Shown here in pieces: positions 7,399 through 15,173 of a stretch of 34,949 nucleotides of DNA (positions are counted from its first letter, which is position 1; the number at the start of each line of letters is the position of its first letter). The position numbers and the translations under genes are program-made. The DNA lies in contig NZ_AEJB01000418.1 of assembly GCF_000331005.1 (NCBI RefSeq), positions 1 to 34,949 on the forward strand. Reading direction: 5' to 3'. The notes under the pieces were generated by a model that was not told the DNA's origin, searched no databases, and saw only the letters and a program-made list of their open reading frames with translations. Source of the DNA: Streptomyces turgidiscabies Car8 (lineage in GTDB: Bacteria; Actinomycetota; Actinomycetes; Streptomycetales; Streptomycetaceae).

Positions 7399-8012
7399 AG
7401 GGCGGCGAAGAGGTCGTCCAGCGGGGCGGGCACCTGGTCGGGGGCGAGGGCTTCGACCAGGAGGCGGCCGTAGCGGATCTTGCGGCCCTTCTTCGTACCG
7501 ATGAAGCGCCGAAGTTGCTGGTGCCGGGGCCGGCCTTGTTGGGCGGGCTGCTGCAAGAAGGTCTGCCACGGGCGCAGTTCGTCCTCGGCCCGGACGATTT
7601 CCTCCACCCGCGCCGCACCCAGCGCACGGATGAGTTCGTCCTCCAGGTCCGCCGCGCAGACGAAGACGCTCGGGTGCGGGGCCGACGCGGAATCGATCCC
7701 TCGGTCGAAGAAGGGCTTCTCCCGCTCGTCGCACAGACCGACAAGGCGCAGGCCCAGCCCGGCCGGACCGAGGAGCGCCGCGTAGCGGCCGACGCTCATC
7801 GCCCCGCCCATCGACATCGCGCACACCCCCTCGGCCGCCAGGGCCCGGTTCCGTCCCGTGGCCAGCGCCTCGACAGCCGCGAGGTCGCTCAGCCCCTCCA
7901 GCAGCACCACCGTACGCACCCCGAGCCGCTCGGCCAGTTCTTTCGCCGGACCGCCGGAGCCGCCCCGCGCCCACCCTGCGACCTCGTCCCGGAACACACC
8001 CATGTCGACCAT
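7395..8012 (-). CDS. TOPRIM-domain protein (OLD-like, without ATPase domain)
   Basis: A 205-residue protein centred on a TOPRIM fold: TVVLLEGLSDLAAVEALA carries the conserved glutamate after the first strand, and LRLVGLCDEREK the acidic motif that would bind Mg2+. C-terminal residues are basic and rich in Arg/Lys/Gln. OLD-family nucleases join an ABC-type ATPase to a TOPRIM nuclease; here only the TOPRIM half is present, and no ATPase gene is adjacent. It could be a stand-alone nuclease, a primase-like factor or a degenerate OLD remnant. The start at 8012 (MVDMGVF) is chosen over 8105 because the extra N-terminal residues look non-coding; ribosome sites are weak at all candidates. It converges on the reductase gene. 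Confidence 0.65.
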   Translation of the reverse strand: MVDMGVFRDEVAGWARGGSGGPAKELAERLGVRTVVLLEGLSDLAAVEALATGRNRALAAEGVCAMSMGGAMSVGRYAALLGPAGLGLRLVGLCDEREKPFFDRGIDSASAPHPSVFVCAADLEDELIRALGAARVEEIVRAEDELRPWQTFLQQPAQQGRPRHQQLRRFIGTKKGRKIRYGRLLVEALAPDQVPAPLDDLFAAL

Positions 8013-8120
8013 GCCGGGGAGTCTGCTATCTCCACCGACGGCAGCGCACGTGATATTCCGCTGCTCGACCGCGCGCGAGCGCGTTGTACGGGCGAACGCC
8101 GACACGCCTGCCGACGCGCT

Positions 8121-8136
8121 GCCTCCGCCCGGAGGC
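8121..8136. terminator. Hairpin after the secreted EEP gene
   Basis: GCCTCC-GCCC-GGAGGC, a 6-bp perfect stem with a 4-base loop, 12 bases past the stop of the minus-strand EEP gene at 8148. Short but stable; likely terminator or attenuator ahead of the TOPRIM gene. Confidence 0.45.
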
Positions 8137-8147
8137 CTCGCTGCGGT

Positions 8148-8984
8148 TCATTTCAGGTCCAGGTCGCTGTACACCAGATCGTGGTCCGAGTACGCGGTGG
8201 GTTGCACTCGCTGCCTGAGCGGAGCGATGTCTCGCAGGAAGATGTAGTCGAACTTGCTGTTCCAGTCGGTGGTCGGTTCGCAGGTGGCCGCGGGCGAAGG
8301 GTGACACTTGGGGTCCGCGTCCTCGGCCAGCGCCCACATCCGGGTGAGTTCGGGAGCGTCAGCCACCGCGTTGAAGTCGCCGATGACGATCGCACGCTTG
8401 TGCCGGGCAACCGCTGCGGCAAGTACCCGGGTCTGGCTCTCTCGGACCGCTTCCTGGCGTCGTTGCGCGAGGTGGGTGTTGAAGACCCGGACGCGCTGAC
8501 CGCCCACCATGGTGGTGACCGCCAGGTAGCCGCGGTCCTCGGATCCTCCGTCGGGATATTCCACTTTGACGCGGTCGGTCATCGGTGCCGCCGAGAGGAT
8601 CGCCTGACCGAAGCCTCCCGGGTTCCACGGCACTCCCCGGCAGCGGCCCCAACTCTTGAGAACCGACCCGTACTCGACGTGGTAGACGAGCCCGTGCAGA
8701 TTCTCCAGATACTCCCGGATCCCCTCGACGTCACGCACGCACGCCTCCTGCAGACCGATGACCTGGGGCGCGTATCTGGCGATCTCCGCTGCCCGGTCGA
8801 CGTTGCTCTCCTTGCAGGGGTTGCAGATGTTCCACGTCATGACCCGGTTCGGCACTACGTCCTTGACGGCTTTGACGGGCAGTGACTTTCCGGGGCTGCC
8901 GTCGCCCGGTGCTCTGGAGCCGACGAGCACCACGCAGCCCACGATCAGTACGCCCGTGAGCAACCGCGCGCCCCTTCCGAGCAT
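8148..8984 (-). CDS. Secreted or membrane-anchored EEP-family hydrolase
   Basis: A 278-residue member of the endonuclease/exonuclease/phosphatase superfamily with the catalytic motifs in order: VMTWNI, LQEACV, NTHL, IGDFNAVAD and a C-terminal SDHD. These place metal-binding Asn/Glu and the catalytic Asp-His as in DNase I and sphingomyelinase-like enzymes. The N-terminus (residues 8-23) is a signal or anchor; a possible lipobox LIVGC is followed by more hydrophobic residues, so a lipoprotein call is doubtful. The start at 8984 is preferred: GAGGAG is 6 bases upstream, against 3 for the ATG at 8987. Substrate may be nucleic acid or a phosphodiester lipid. It is distinct from the second EEP enzyme at 12047-13387. 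Confidence 0.82.
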   Translation of the reverse strand: MLGRGARLLTGVLIVGCVVLVGSRAPGDGSPGKSLPVKAVKDVVPNRVMTWNICNPCKESNVDRAAEIARYAPQVIGLQEACVRDVEGIREYLENLHGLVYHVEYGSVLKSWGRCRGVPWNPGGFGQAILSAAPMTDRVKVEYPDGGSEDRGYLAVTTMVGGQRVRVFNTHLAQRRQEAVRESQTRVLAAAVARHKRAIVIGDFNAVADAPELTRMWALAEDADPKCHPSPAATCEPTTDWNSKFDYIFLRDIAPLRQRVQPTAYSDHDLVYSDLDLK

Positions 8985-9441
8985 CATCGTCTCCTCAATG
9001 TGGACGCACGGCATCCGCCGCTTTCCTGCACGAGATTAGGCGACGAGGTGGTGAGCGACTTGCCGTCGCACCCCTCGCAGGCACGCTCCCCGCGTGGTTC
9101 AAGCGCATCGTGCCTGCTCAGGACCGCTGGCAGGCCGTGAACGCGTGCGCCGATGCGCCGCTGTCCGATACCCCACTTCGGCAGAGGGCTTGCCGCACGC
9201 GTACCCCTTCAGCACCGCGTCGCCCTCCAACCGGCCGTGCAACGCGTCGGGTTGCGCCTCGTGGACGGCAGGGCCGAACCGGTCTCCTGCCGCCCAGCCA
9301 CACAGCTGGAGCCGCAGCCGCCGCTCCCCCTCGGCAACGCTCCCCCCGGGGGCGATCGTCCAGCGGCACGGAGCGGAGTCACGGAACGCCACAGCACTCG
9401 GGCCGCCCTACCGCCGACACGGCACGAACCAGGCCTACCCG

Positions 9442-9462
9442 CCCCTTCCCCTTCCCTTCCCC
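9442..9462 (-). repeat. Candidate G-quadruplex tract
   Basis: The plus strand is pure C/T here. The minus strand has four G runs (GGGG, GGG, GGGG, GGGG) separated by AA, a textbook G3+N2 quadruplex pattern, about 140 bases ahead of the SRPBCC gene. Sequence pattern is certain; folding is inferred. Confidence 0.55.
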
Positions 9463-9480
9463 TTTCCTGCCCCCGCCCCG

Positions 9481-9496
9481 GGTGGTCTCGACCACC
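9481..9496. promoter_or_regulatory. Inverted repeat, possible operator
   Basis: GGTGGTC-TC-GACCACC, a perfect 7-bp inverted repeat with a 2-base centre, about 105 bases upstream of the SRPBCC/oxidoreductase pair. Size and symmetry suit a dimeric regulator; no regulator gene is adjacent. Confidence 0.4.
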
Positions 9497-9602
9497 GGTG
9501 GCGCGTGCCCTCGTACCGAGGAGTTCGTTTTGCCCCGGGTTCGCCTGCGCCTGAATGGGCACTTGGCTGTGAACCGAGGCAGGACTCCCGGAGGTGTGTG
9601 GC

Positions 9603-10109
9603 GTGGCGGTACGGCATCGTTTGATCAAGGTGAGTCCGCAGACCGTGTGGTCCGTCCTCGCGGACGGCTCCCGGTATGCGGAGTGGGTGGTGGGAACGTC
9701 GGACTCCGAGCCGGTGCGGGGGCAGTGGCCGCAGGTGGGCTCGACGATCGGATACGAGGTCCGCGTGGGCCCCATGCGGCTCACCAACGAGACAGTGGTC
9801 CGGCATTGCGTGGAGGGCTCCGAGCTGGGGCTGGAGGCGCGAGCGGGCATCCTGGGCACGGCACGGATCGCCATCGAGCTGCGCCCCTGGGGAGAGCACT
9901 GCCTGGTCATCGCGGACGAGCACCCTCTCCAGGGCGCGGGCGGGCTGCTCCACAACGTCGGGGTGGACGCACTGATCCAACTGCGGCACCGTGCGATGCT
10001 GGCCCGGCTGGCCCGGGTCTGCGAGGCACAGGAACGGGACCGACAGCCGGAGAGCCTCCAGGCACGGCGCAGGGCGGCAGCCCATGGCGCCGTCGGCGGT
10101 CATGCCTGA
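9603..10109 (+). CDS. SRPBCC-family lipid/ligand-binding protein
   Basis: A 168-residue single-domain SRPBCC (START/polyketide cyclase-like) protein. It opens with VRHRLIKVSPQTVWSVLADGSRYAEWVVG, where the helix-strand arrangement and Trp residues are characteristic, and ends with the long C-terminal helix around LLHNVGVDALIQLRHRAML plus a basic tail. The GTG at 9603 is chosen because GGAGG at 9590-9594 lies 8 bases upstream; an earlier GTG at 9594 overlaps that ribosome site. Its stop overlaps the start of the FAD oxidoreductase gene, so the two are probably co-translated. It may deliver or hold a hydrophobic substrate for that enzyme. Function is inferred from fold and context only. Confidence 0.8.
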   Translation: MAVRHRLIKVSPQTVWSVLADGSRYAEWVVGTSDSEPVRGQWPQVGSTIGYEVRVGPMRLTNETVVRHCVEGSELGLEARAGILGTARIAIELRPWGEHCLVIADEHPLQGAGGLLHNVGVDALIQLRHRAMLARLARVCEAQERDRQPESLQARRRAAAHGAVGGHA

Positions 10110-11718
10110 CGCGGTGGTGATCGGAGCCGGCCCCAACGGGCTGGTGGCGGCCAATCTCCTGGCCGACGAGGGATGGAGTGTGGAGGTACTCGAAGAGCAG
10201 CCCTGGCCCGGGGGCGCGGTGCGGCACGACAAAGAGGTCGATCCCGATTTCGTCAGTGACCTCTTCAGCTCGTTCTACCCTCTCGCGGCAGCGTCACCGG
10301 TGCTGGCGCGTCTCGGTCTCGAGGACCACGGCCTGCGCTGGAGCCATGCGCCGCAGGTGCTGGCCCACCCGCTCAGCGACGGCCGGTGCGCGGTACTGGC
10401 CCGCCGGGTCGACGACACCGCCGACTGTCTCGACGGCTTCCACCCGGGTGACGGCGATGCCTGGCGACGCCTGCACGAGATCTGGGAGCGTCTCGGTCCA
10501 GAGATCCTGGACGCTCTGTTCACCCCTTTTCCCCCGCTGCGCGCCACGGCCCGTCTCGCCGCGAAACTGAAGGCGGCCGGCGGCCTGCGGATGGCCCGCA
10601 CCCTGATTCTGCCGGTGCGCCGCATGGGGGAGGAAGAATTCCGGGGCGAGGGCGGCAGACTGCTGCTGGCCGGTAACGCGCTGCACGCCGACCTCGCGCC
10701 GGATGCCGCGGGCAGCGGAGGTTTCGGCTGGCTGATGTCCATGCTCGGGCAGACCTACGGCTTCCCCGTGCCGGTCGGCGGCGCGGGCGCCCTGACGGAG
10801 TCCCTCGTGCGACGGCTGCGGACACGGGGCGGCACAGTCCGCTGCGGACAGAGTGTCCGCAACGTCATCGTGCGTGACGGGCGCGCCGCTGGTGTCCTCA
10901 CCTCCGACGGCGTAATGGTGACTGCCCGTCGCGCCGTTCTGGCGGACGTCTCCGCGTCGGCCCTGTACGGGGAACTCGTCGAAGCAGTGCACCTTCCGAC
11001 CCAGCTGCTGGCCGACCTGAAGCACTTTCAGTGGGACTACGCCACGTTCAAGGTCGACTGGGCATGCGACGGGCCCGTGCCCTGGCAGGCGGAAGCGGCG
11101 AAACGGGCCGGAACCGTCCACCTGGCCGACGGTATGGACGAACTCACCCGCTTCGCGGCCCAGATCGCCATGGACCAGGTGCCCGACCGTCCCTTCGCCC
11201 TGTTCGGTCAGATGACCACGGCGGACCCGTCGCGCTCGCCCCAGGGCACCGAGGCTGCCTGGGCGTACACCCACGTGCCCCATGTCATCCGGTCCGACGC
11301 GGGCGGCGACGGCCTGACGGGCGCGTGGAGCACGAAGGAGCAGGAGATCATGGCCGACCGGATCGAATGCCAGGTCGAACGGTTCGCGCCCGGTTTCCGC
11401 TCCCTCGTCCGCGCCCGCCGCATCCTGGCCCCGCCCACGCTCCAGTCGCTCGACAGCAATCTGCACGGGGGTGCCATCAACGGCGGCACCTCGGCCCTGC
11501 ACCAGCAGCTCGTCTTCCGCCCCGTGCCCGGCACCGGCCGCCCTGAGACGCCCGTTCGAGGGCTGTATCTCGCGTCTGCCTCGGCCCACCCGGGCGGCGG
11601 GGTCCACGGAGCCCCGGGCGCCAACGCCGCCCACGCGGCCCTGCGCCGGCACCCGCTCGCCGGCCTCGCTCGCGCCCAGCGCGCTCTCACCCGCCGGGAC
11701 CGCACCGGACGTACATAG
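10102..11718 (+). CDS. FAD-dependent oxidoreductase, phytoene desaturase-like
   Basis: A 538-residue protein of the phytoene dehydrogenase-like group (COG1233 type). The N-terminus has the FAD-binding dinucleotide motif VVIGAGPNGLVAANLLADEG followed by an acidic VEVLEEQ strand end and PWPGGAV. The C-terminus carries the second FAD contact, GLYLASASAHPGGGVHGAPG. The central part contains the substrate domain with a VPVGGAGALTESLVRRL segment, also typical. The start at 10102 overlaps the SRPBCC stop by 8 bases; an upstream ATG at 10084 is possible. No carotenoid synthase or cyclase is nearby, so a carotenoid role is not supported; desaturation or oxidation of another lipid is equally likely. 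Confidence 0.85.
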   Translation: MPDAVVIGAGPNGLVAANLLADEGWSVEVLEEQPWPGGAVRHDKEVDPDFVSDLFSSFYPLAAASPVLARLGLEDHGLRWSHAPQVLAHPLSDGRCAVLARRVDDTADCLDGFHPGDGDAWRRLHEIWERLGPEILDALFTPFPPLRATARLAAKLKAAGGLRMARTLILPVRRMGEEEFRGEGGRLLLAGNALHADLAPDAAGSGGFGWLMSMLGQTYGFPVPVGGAGALTESLVRRLRTRGGTVRCGQSVRNVIVRDGRAAGVLTSDGVMVTARRAVLADVSASALYGELVEAVHLPTQLLADLKHFQWDYATFKVDWACDGPVPWQAEAAKRAGTVHLADGMDELTRFAAQIAMDQVPDRPFALFGQMTTADPSRSPQGTEAAWAYTHVPHVIRSDAGGDGLTGAWSTKEQEIMADRIECQVERFAPGFRSLVRARRILAPPTLQSLDSNLHGGAINGGTSALHQQLVFRPVPGTGRPETPVRGLYLASASAHPGGGVHGAPGANAAHAALRRHPLAGLARAQRALTRRDRTGRT

Positions 11719-12046
11719 CCTGCGCCCGGCTGACACACCACACCTCTCCCCCCGCCTCGCCTCCCCCGTAGTCCTGTCCCGCGACGCCGCCCGCAGAGCA
11801 CCATCCGGTGCGGAATGCATCGGACGTACGGGATCTACGGGGTGTGCTGTCCGCATCCAGCCGGGTCGGCTCGTAAGCGCGTCCGTCATGCGAACCGACG
11901 CGGGCCGCGGAGCATCCCTCCGTCCGTGTGCCGCCAGGGACTCCTGTGAATACGTGCCCAACCCCTCGACAGAACCCGGGTAACCAGCGGTAACTTCTGC
12001 GACGTCCTCACCGCAACCGCTTTCCCTCCCCAGGAGGCACTTCCCC
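11719..12046. other. Intergenic stretch ahead of the lectin-EEP gene
   Basis: No gene is supported. Near the downstream gene there are two GGTAAC direct repeats exactly 10 bases apart (11979-11984 and 11989-11994), possibly part of its control region. A clear AGGAGG ribosome site precedes the start at 12047. No convincing promoter pair was found. Confidence 0.4.
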
Positions 12047-13387
12047 ATGCGCAGACTCTCCGCCTGTCTCGCGGTCGGCGCCGCCGTCCTCGGCGGGCTC
12101 ACCGTGGCCGCACCGCCCGCCGCGGCCGCCGACTCGGGCACCTTCAGCGTGCTGAGCTACAACGTGGCCGGCCTGCCCGAGGCCATCTCCAGCGCACCCA
12201 CGCCCCGCGAGTCCAGCACCACGACGATCGGCCAGCGGATCGCGCCCTACGACGTCGTCAACGTCCAGGAGGACTTCAACTACCACGCGTACCTCTACGC
12301 GGCCGACACCGCGCACGCCTACCGCACCGCCACGAGCGGCGGCGCCGGCATCGGCAGCGGGCTCAACACGCTGTCGAAGATCGCTTATGACGGCGACGAC
12401 TTCGAGCGGGTCGGCTGGAACTCCTGCACCTACGGCTCCGGCGACTGTCTCACCCCCAAGGGCTTCACCTTCATGCGCGAGCGCCTCGCCGAGGGCGTCT
12501 ACGTCGACTTCTACAACCTGCACACCAACGCCGGCACCAACGACGACGACCTCGCCGCCCGCGCCGACAACCTCAGCCAGCTCACCGACTTCATCGCCTC
12601 GCACTCGGCCGGCAACGCCGTCGTGGTCATGGGCGACACCAACACCCGTTACACCCGCTCCGGCGACACCATCGCCGAGTTCACCGCCGCCAACGGTCTC
12701 ACCGACGCCTGGGTCCAGCTCATCCGCGGCGGCAGCGCACCCGCCAAGGGCAGCGACGCCCTGGTCTGCGACCAGACGGGGACCACCGTTCCCAACACCT
12801 GTGAGGTCGTCGACAAGATCCTCTACCGGGGCGGCAAACTCGTCTCGCTCAACGCCACGTCCTACAACAACGAACACGCCAAGTTCCTCACCGACGCCGG
12901 GCTGATGCTCTCCGACCACGACCCGCTCACCGCCGGCTTCACCTGGTCGCGCAACGCCGCCTTCCAGCTCAGCGACCAGTTCGGCGGCCCGCACGGCGAC
13001 TACTACAACGACATCGGCAGCGTCACCGCAGGCGCCCGCGCCACCACCCTCGCGCTGCGCTCCGGCTCCCGAGTCGACCAGATGAGCGTGACCCTGGAGA
13101 ACGGGACCACACTCGCCCACGGCGGCACCGGCGGCACCGCGTCCTCATTGACGCTGGCGGGCGGCGAGTACGCGACTGCGGCGTACCTGTGCCAGGGCGT
13201 CAAGGACGGCCACACACGTATCTTCTACGCCAAGTTCACGACCAACCTCGGCCGCACCCTGGCCGGCGGCACCACCACCTCCGACTGCGTGACCCGCACC
13301 GCCCCGACGGGCTGGCAGATCGCCGGATTCCACGGGCGCGCCGGTGACGAGGTCGACAAGATCGGCTTCATCTACACCCAGCGCTGA
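12047..13387 (+). CDS. Secreted sphingomyelinase-like EEP enzyme with jacalin-like lectin domain
   Basis: A 446-residue exported protein. Residues 1-28 are a Sec signal ending AAPPAAAA. Residues 32-300 are an EEP phosphodiesterase domain with Asn39 in SYNVAGLPE, Glu75 in VQEDFN, His159 in NLHTNAG, Asp197/Asn199 in MGDTNTR and Asp290-His291 in LSDHDP: all catalytic positions present. The arrangement resembles secreted neutral sphingomyelinase-like enzymes. Residues about 305-446 look like a jacalin-type lectin fold (QFGGPHGDYYND, then IAGFHGRAGDEVDKIGFIY), which would bind sugar head groups. AGGAGG lies upstream of the ATG. It converges on the NLP cytolysin gene, with which it may share targets. 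Nuclease activity is the main alternative. Confidence 0.85.
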   Translation: MRRLSACLAVGAAVLGGLTVAAPPAAAADSGTFSVLSYNVAGLPEAISSAPTPRESSTTTIGQRIAPYDVVNVQEDFNYHAYLYAADTAHAYRTATSGGAGIGSGLNTLSKIAYDGDDFERVGWNSCTYGSGDCLTPKGFTFMRERLAEGVYVDFYNLHTNAGTNDDDLAARADNLSQLTDFIASHSAGNAVVVMGDTNTRYTRSGDTIAEFTAANGLTDAWVQLIRGGSAPAKGSDALVCDQTGTTVPNTCEVVDKILYRGGKLVSLNATSYNNEHAKFLTDAGLMLSDHDPLTAGFTWSRNAAFQLSDQFGGPHGDYYNDIGSVTAGARATTLALRSGSRVDQMSVTLENGTTLAHGGTGGTASSLTLAGGEYATAAYLCQGVKDGHTRIFYAKFTTNLGRTLAGGTTTSDCVTRTAPTGWQIAGFHGRAGDEVDKIGFIYTQR

Positions 13388-13398
13388 GCGGCCGACGC

Positions 13399-13478
13399 GG
13401 GCGTGGCCTGTGCGCACAGACTCCGTGCGCACAGACTTCCGAAGGGGGGCGAGATGATCAACAGGCAAGGCCACGCCC
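13399..13478. repeat. Long-range inverted repeat enclosing tandem 13-mers
   Basis: GGGCGTGGCCT (13399-13409) and AGGCCACGCCC (13468-13478) are perfect 11-bp inverted arms. Inside, GTGCGCACAGACT occurs twice (13410-13422 and 13425-13437), a 15-base period. It lies in the 3' region of the lectin-EEP gene, upstream of the terminator hairpin. Confidence 0.5.
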
Positions 13479-13483
13479 AGCAG

Positions 13484-13533
13484 CCGGGGAATGGATCGCT
13501 CCCCTCTGTTCGACAGGGCGATCCATCCCCCGG
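13484..13533. terminator. Strong hairpin between convergent secreted-protein genes
   Basis: Arms 13484-13499 and 13518-13533 pair over 15 of 16 positions (CCGGGGAATGGATCGC against GCGATCCATCCCCCGG), with a loop of 18 bases that can itself pair partly. It sits about 95 bases past the lectin-EEP stop and 10 bases past the NLP stop, so it probably ends both transcripts. Confidence 0.75.
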
Positions 13534-13542
13534 GTGTCTCGG

Positions 13543-14319
13543 TCAGGCGTAAGGGTCGAACGTGATGTCGCTCGGCTTGGCCTTGTTGAGGTGGTCGGCG
13601 AACTTGGAGTCCTGGAGCGGGAAGTTCGCGCTGCCCCAGTCGGAGGCGTTCAGGGTGTCGTGCAGGTTGGTCGCCAGGTTGTCCCAAGTGAGCAGGTTCT
13701 CCTGGTGCCAGGCGCCGGTGTCGTTCTCCGGGGTCTCGCCCCACTCGGCGAAGCGGAAGGCGTGGGTGCTCGCGCCGTCCTTGTGGTAGACGATCTCGAC
13801 GCGCTGGCCGCTCATCGGTACGTCGGCGATCGGGTGAGTGCTGAAGCCGCCGTGCCGGGAGGCCGACAGGTAGGAGGGCGTGTCCGCGCCCTGTTTGGCC
13901 CAGACGACGACGCACTCCCAGTCGTGCCGGTGCCCTATGCCCGGCGAGGCCTCGTCCTTCTCGAAGTAGCTGGCGTAGACGATTCCGCACCAGCCGTTGT
14001 TGCACTTGGCCCGCGAGTAGGTGTTGGCGTGCCCGAGGTGGCTGTCGCGGCACTCGCCGGTGATCGGGCCGGTCGGCTTGAGACCGCCGTTGAGGTTGCC
14101 GTCCGGGTCGATGGCGGCGGCCGGGTAGCAGCTGTCCGTGTCGTAGTCGTACACGGGCTCGAAGTACTTCTGGAAGGTGGTCGCGTTCTCCGGCAGGTTC
14201 TGCAGGACACCTGCGGAAGCGCTGAAAGGCAGAGCGACGGTAAGGACGACAGCGCTACCGGCGACGGCGGCGACTCGGGCGACGCGGAAGGTTCTTCCGC
14301 TGCTGGCGGCTCGGGGCAA
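13543..14319 (-). CDS. NPP1/NLP necrosis-inducing cytolysin
   Basis: A 258-residue secreted protein. Residues 1-36 form a signal peptide (twin-basic n-region, hydrophobic core, ASA cleavage). The NLP hallmark heptapeptide GHRHDWE is intact at residues 129-135, followed by the CVVVW strand. Cysteines at 64, 90, 106, 111 and 136 suggest more than one disulphide, closer to type II than type I NLPs. NLPs bind glycosyl inositol phosphoryl ceramides in plant membranes and disrupt them; many bacteria, including Streptomyces, carry one. The start is TTG, backed by GGAG 6 bases upstream and correct signal-peptide length. The neighbour is a convergent sphingomyelinase-like enzyme. Cytolytic activity is inferred from the intact motif. 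Confidence 0.93.
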   Translation of the reverse strand: MPRAASSGRTFRVARVAAVAGSAVVLTVALPFSASAGVLQNLPENATTFQKYFEPVYDYDTDSCYPAAAIDPDGNLNGGLKPTGPITGECRDSHLGHANTYSRAKCNNGWCGIVYASYFEKDEASPGIGHRHDWECVVVWAKQGADTPSYLSASRHGGFSTHPIADVPMSGQRVEIVYHKDGASTHAFRFAEWGETPENDTGAWHQENLLTWDNLATNLHDTLNASDWGSANFPLQDSKFADHLNKAKPSDITFDPYA

Positions 14320-14347
14320 GGGGTGCTCCAGTCTTCGATCCGTTCAT

Positions 14348-14366
14348 CCCGGACATGACATCCGGG
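14348..14366. promoter_or_regulatory. Inverted repeat upstream of the NLP gene
   Basis: CCCGGA-CATGACA-TCCGGG, a perfect 6-bp inverted repeat with a 7-base spacer, about 30 bases upstream of the NLP start codon. It could be an operator or a 5' leader hairpin. Confidence 0.4.
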
Positions 14367-14468
14367 TCGGGAAGGAGACTGGCAGGCCGAGCGATCATTG
14401 GAAGGGCTTTCTGCCAAACACACAGCGGCTCTTGACCCAACTAAACGGAGTGGGCGAAAGGGCGGGGC

Positions 14469-14485
14469 CCCTGCCTGAGGCAGGG
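14469..14485. repeat. Compact perfect stem-loop
   Basis: CCCTGCC-TGA-GGCAGGG, a 7-bp G/C-rich stem with a 3-base loop, 150 bases upstream of the NLP gene. Could end transcription entering from either side. Confidence 0.4.
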
Positions 14486-14606
14486 ATGTCTCGCCGAGGC
14501 GGCTTTGTCCGGCCGTCCAACCGGCCGCCACCCGGTGCCCGCTGACCGCCTTGACACCTTGAATACCGGGCGACGAACCCCCTCGCTCACTCAAACACCG
14601 GCCCCG

Positions 14607-14633
14607 TGCCGTGCGGATGCCGTTGCACGGCAT
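14607..14633. repeat. Nested alternative hairpins
   Basis: TGCCGTGC (14607-14614) pairs with GCACGGCA (14625-14632), and ATGCCGT (14617-14623) pairs with ACGGCAT (14627-14633). The two hairpins share the right arm and exclude each other. No gene nearby explains a switch, so function is open. Confidence 0.4.
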
Positions 14634-15151
14634 GTATGCCGACACCCGGTTTTGACGGAGTCTCGTCGGCGACGGTGGACCTGGCGCGGACAGGCCTCAG
14701 ACGGGCACGGGCTCAACGAGCAGCCATGAGTACCTAGATGTCGCGATGATCCGGCCCAGACGCCCAGTCGCGTATGGACCACCCGCTCATCCTCTGCCGC
14801 TCCGGACGGCGCCGACATCCCATCGACCCCATCCCACGGGCACCCACCCCACTCGGATCCGCTTCATCCACGTATCCGTCACCCGCCGCACCGCACCGCA
14901 CCGCCGGGCATCGTCCACCGCGGCGGACAAGGAACGACCAGAAGGAAGAGAGCAGCGCCGCGTCGCGCCGTGCGACACGGTGGCGTGCCGCGCGGTGTGC
15001 AAGACCGGGAGCCGTCCGCCACACCGGCGGCCGCGGTTGGACCCACCGGGGTGGTCAAGCAATCGATCCACGGTGGAACCCGCGAGAAGCAGACGGGCCC
15101 GCCTCGACCCTCCACGTCCTCCACATCCTTCGTGCCTCAGTCTCGCCAGAA

Positions 15152-15173
15152 TTCATCGAACCGGTTCGATGAA
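15152..15173. promoter_or_regulatory. LacI-type operator box 1 (perfect 22-bp palindrome)
   Basis: A perfect 22-bp palindrome centred at 15162/15163 with core CGAACCGGTTCG. It shares 17 identical bases with box 3. It is 333 bases upstream of the regulator start codon, so it is probably an auxiliary site. Confidence 0.75.

Larger units (their letters stand above)
8985..9602. other. Intergenic stretch without a confident gene
   Basis: About 600 bases between divergent genes. A minus-strand open frame at 9099-9392 (97 codons) has plausible composition but no ribosome site or recognised family; it might be a gene remnant. The stretch also holds a C/T-only tract with quadruplex potential and an inverted repeat, listed separately. 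Confidence 0.4.
14320..15151. other. Long stretch without a confident gene
   Basis: About 830 bases between the NLP gene and the first LacI operator. Open frames on both strands lack ribosome sites and recognisable products. The first part probably holds the NLP promoter. Several hairpins and a CCGCA triplet repeat (near 14885-14900) are present; I see no RNA gene that I can name. Confidence 0.5.

Noticed and set aside
9099..9392. 97-codon minus-strand frame between divergent genes
   Set aside because: Composition is acceptable, but there is no ribosome site, family or conserved motif; kept only as a note in the intergenic entry.
11979..11994. GGTAAC direct repeats as an operator for the lectin-EEP gene
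   Set aside because: Only 6 bases long and without symmetry; too weak to call.
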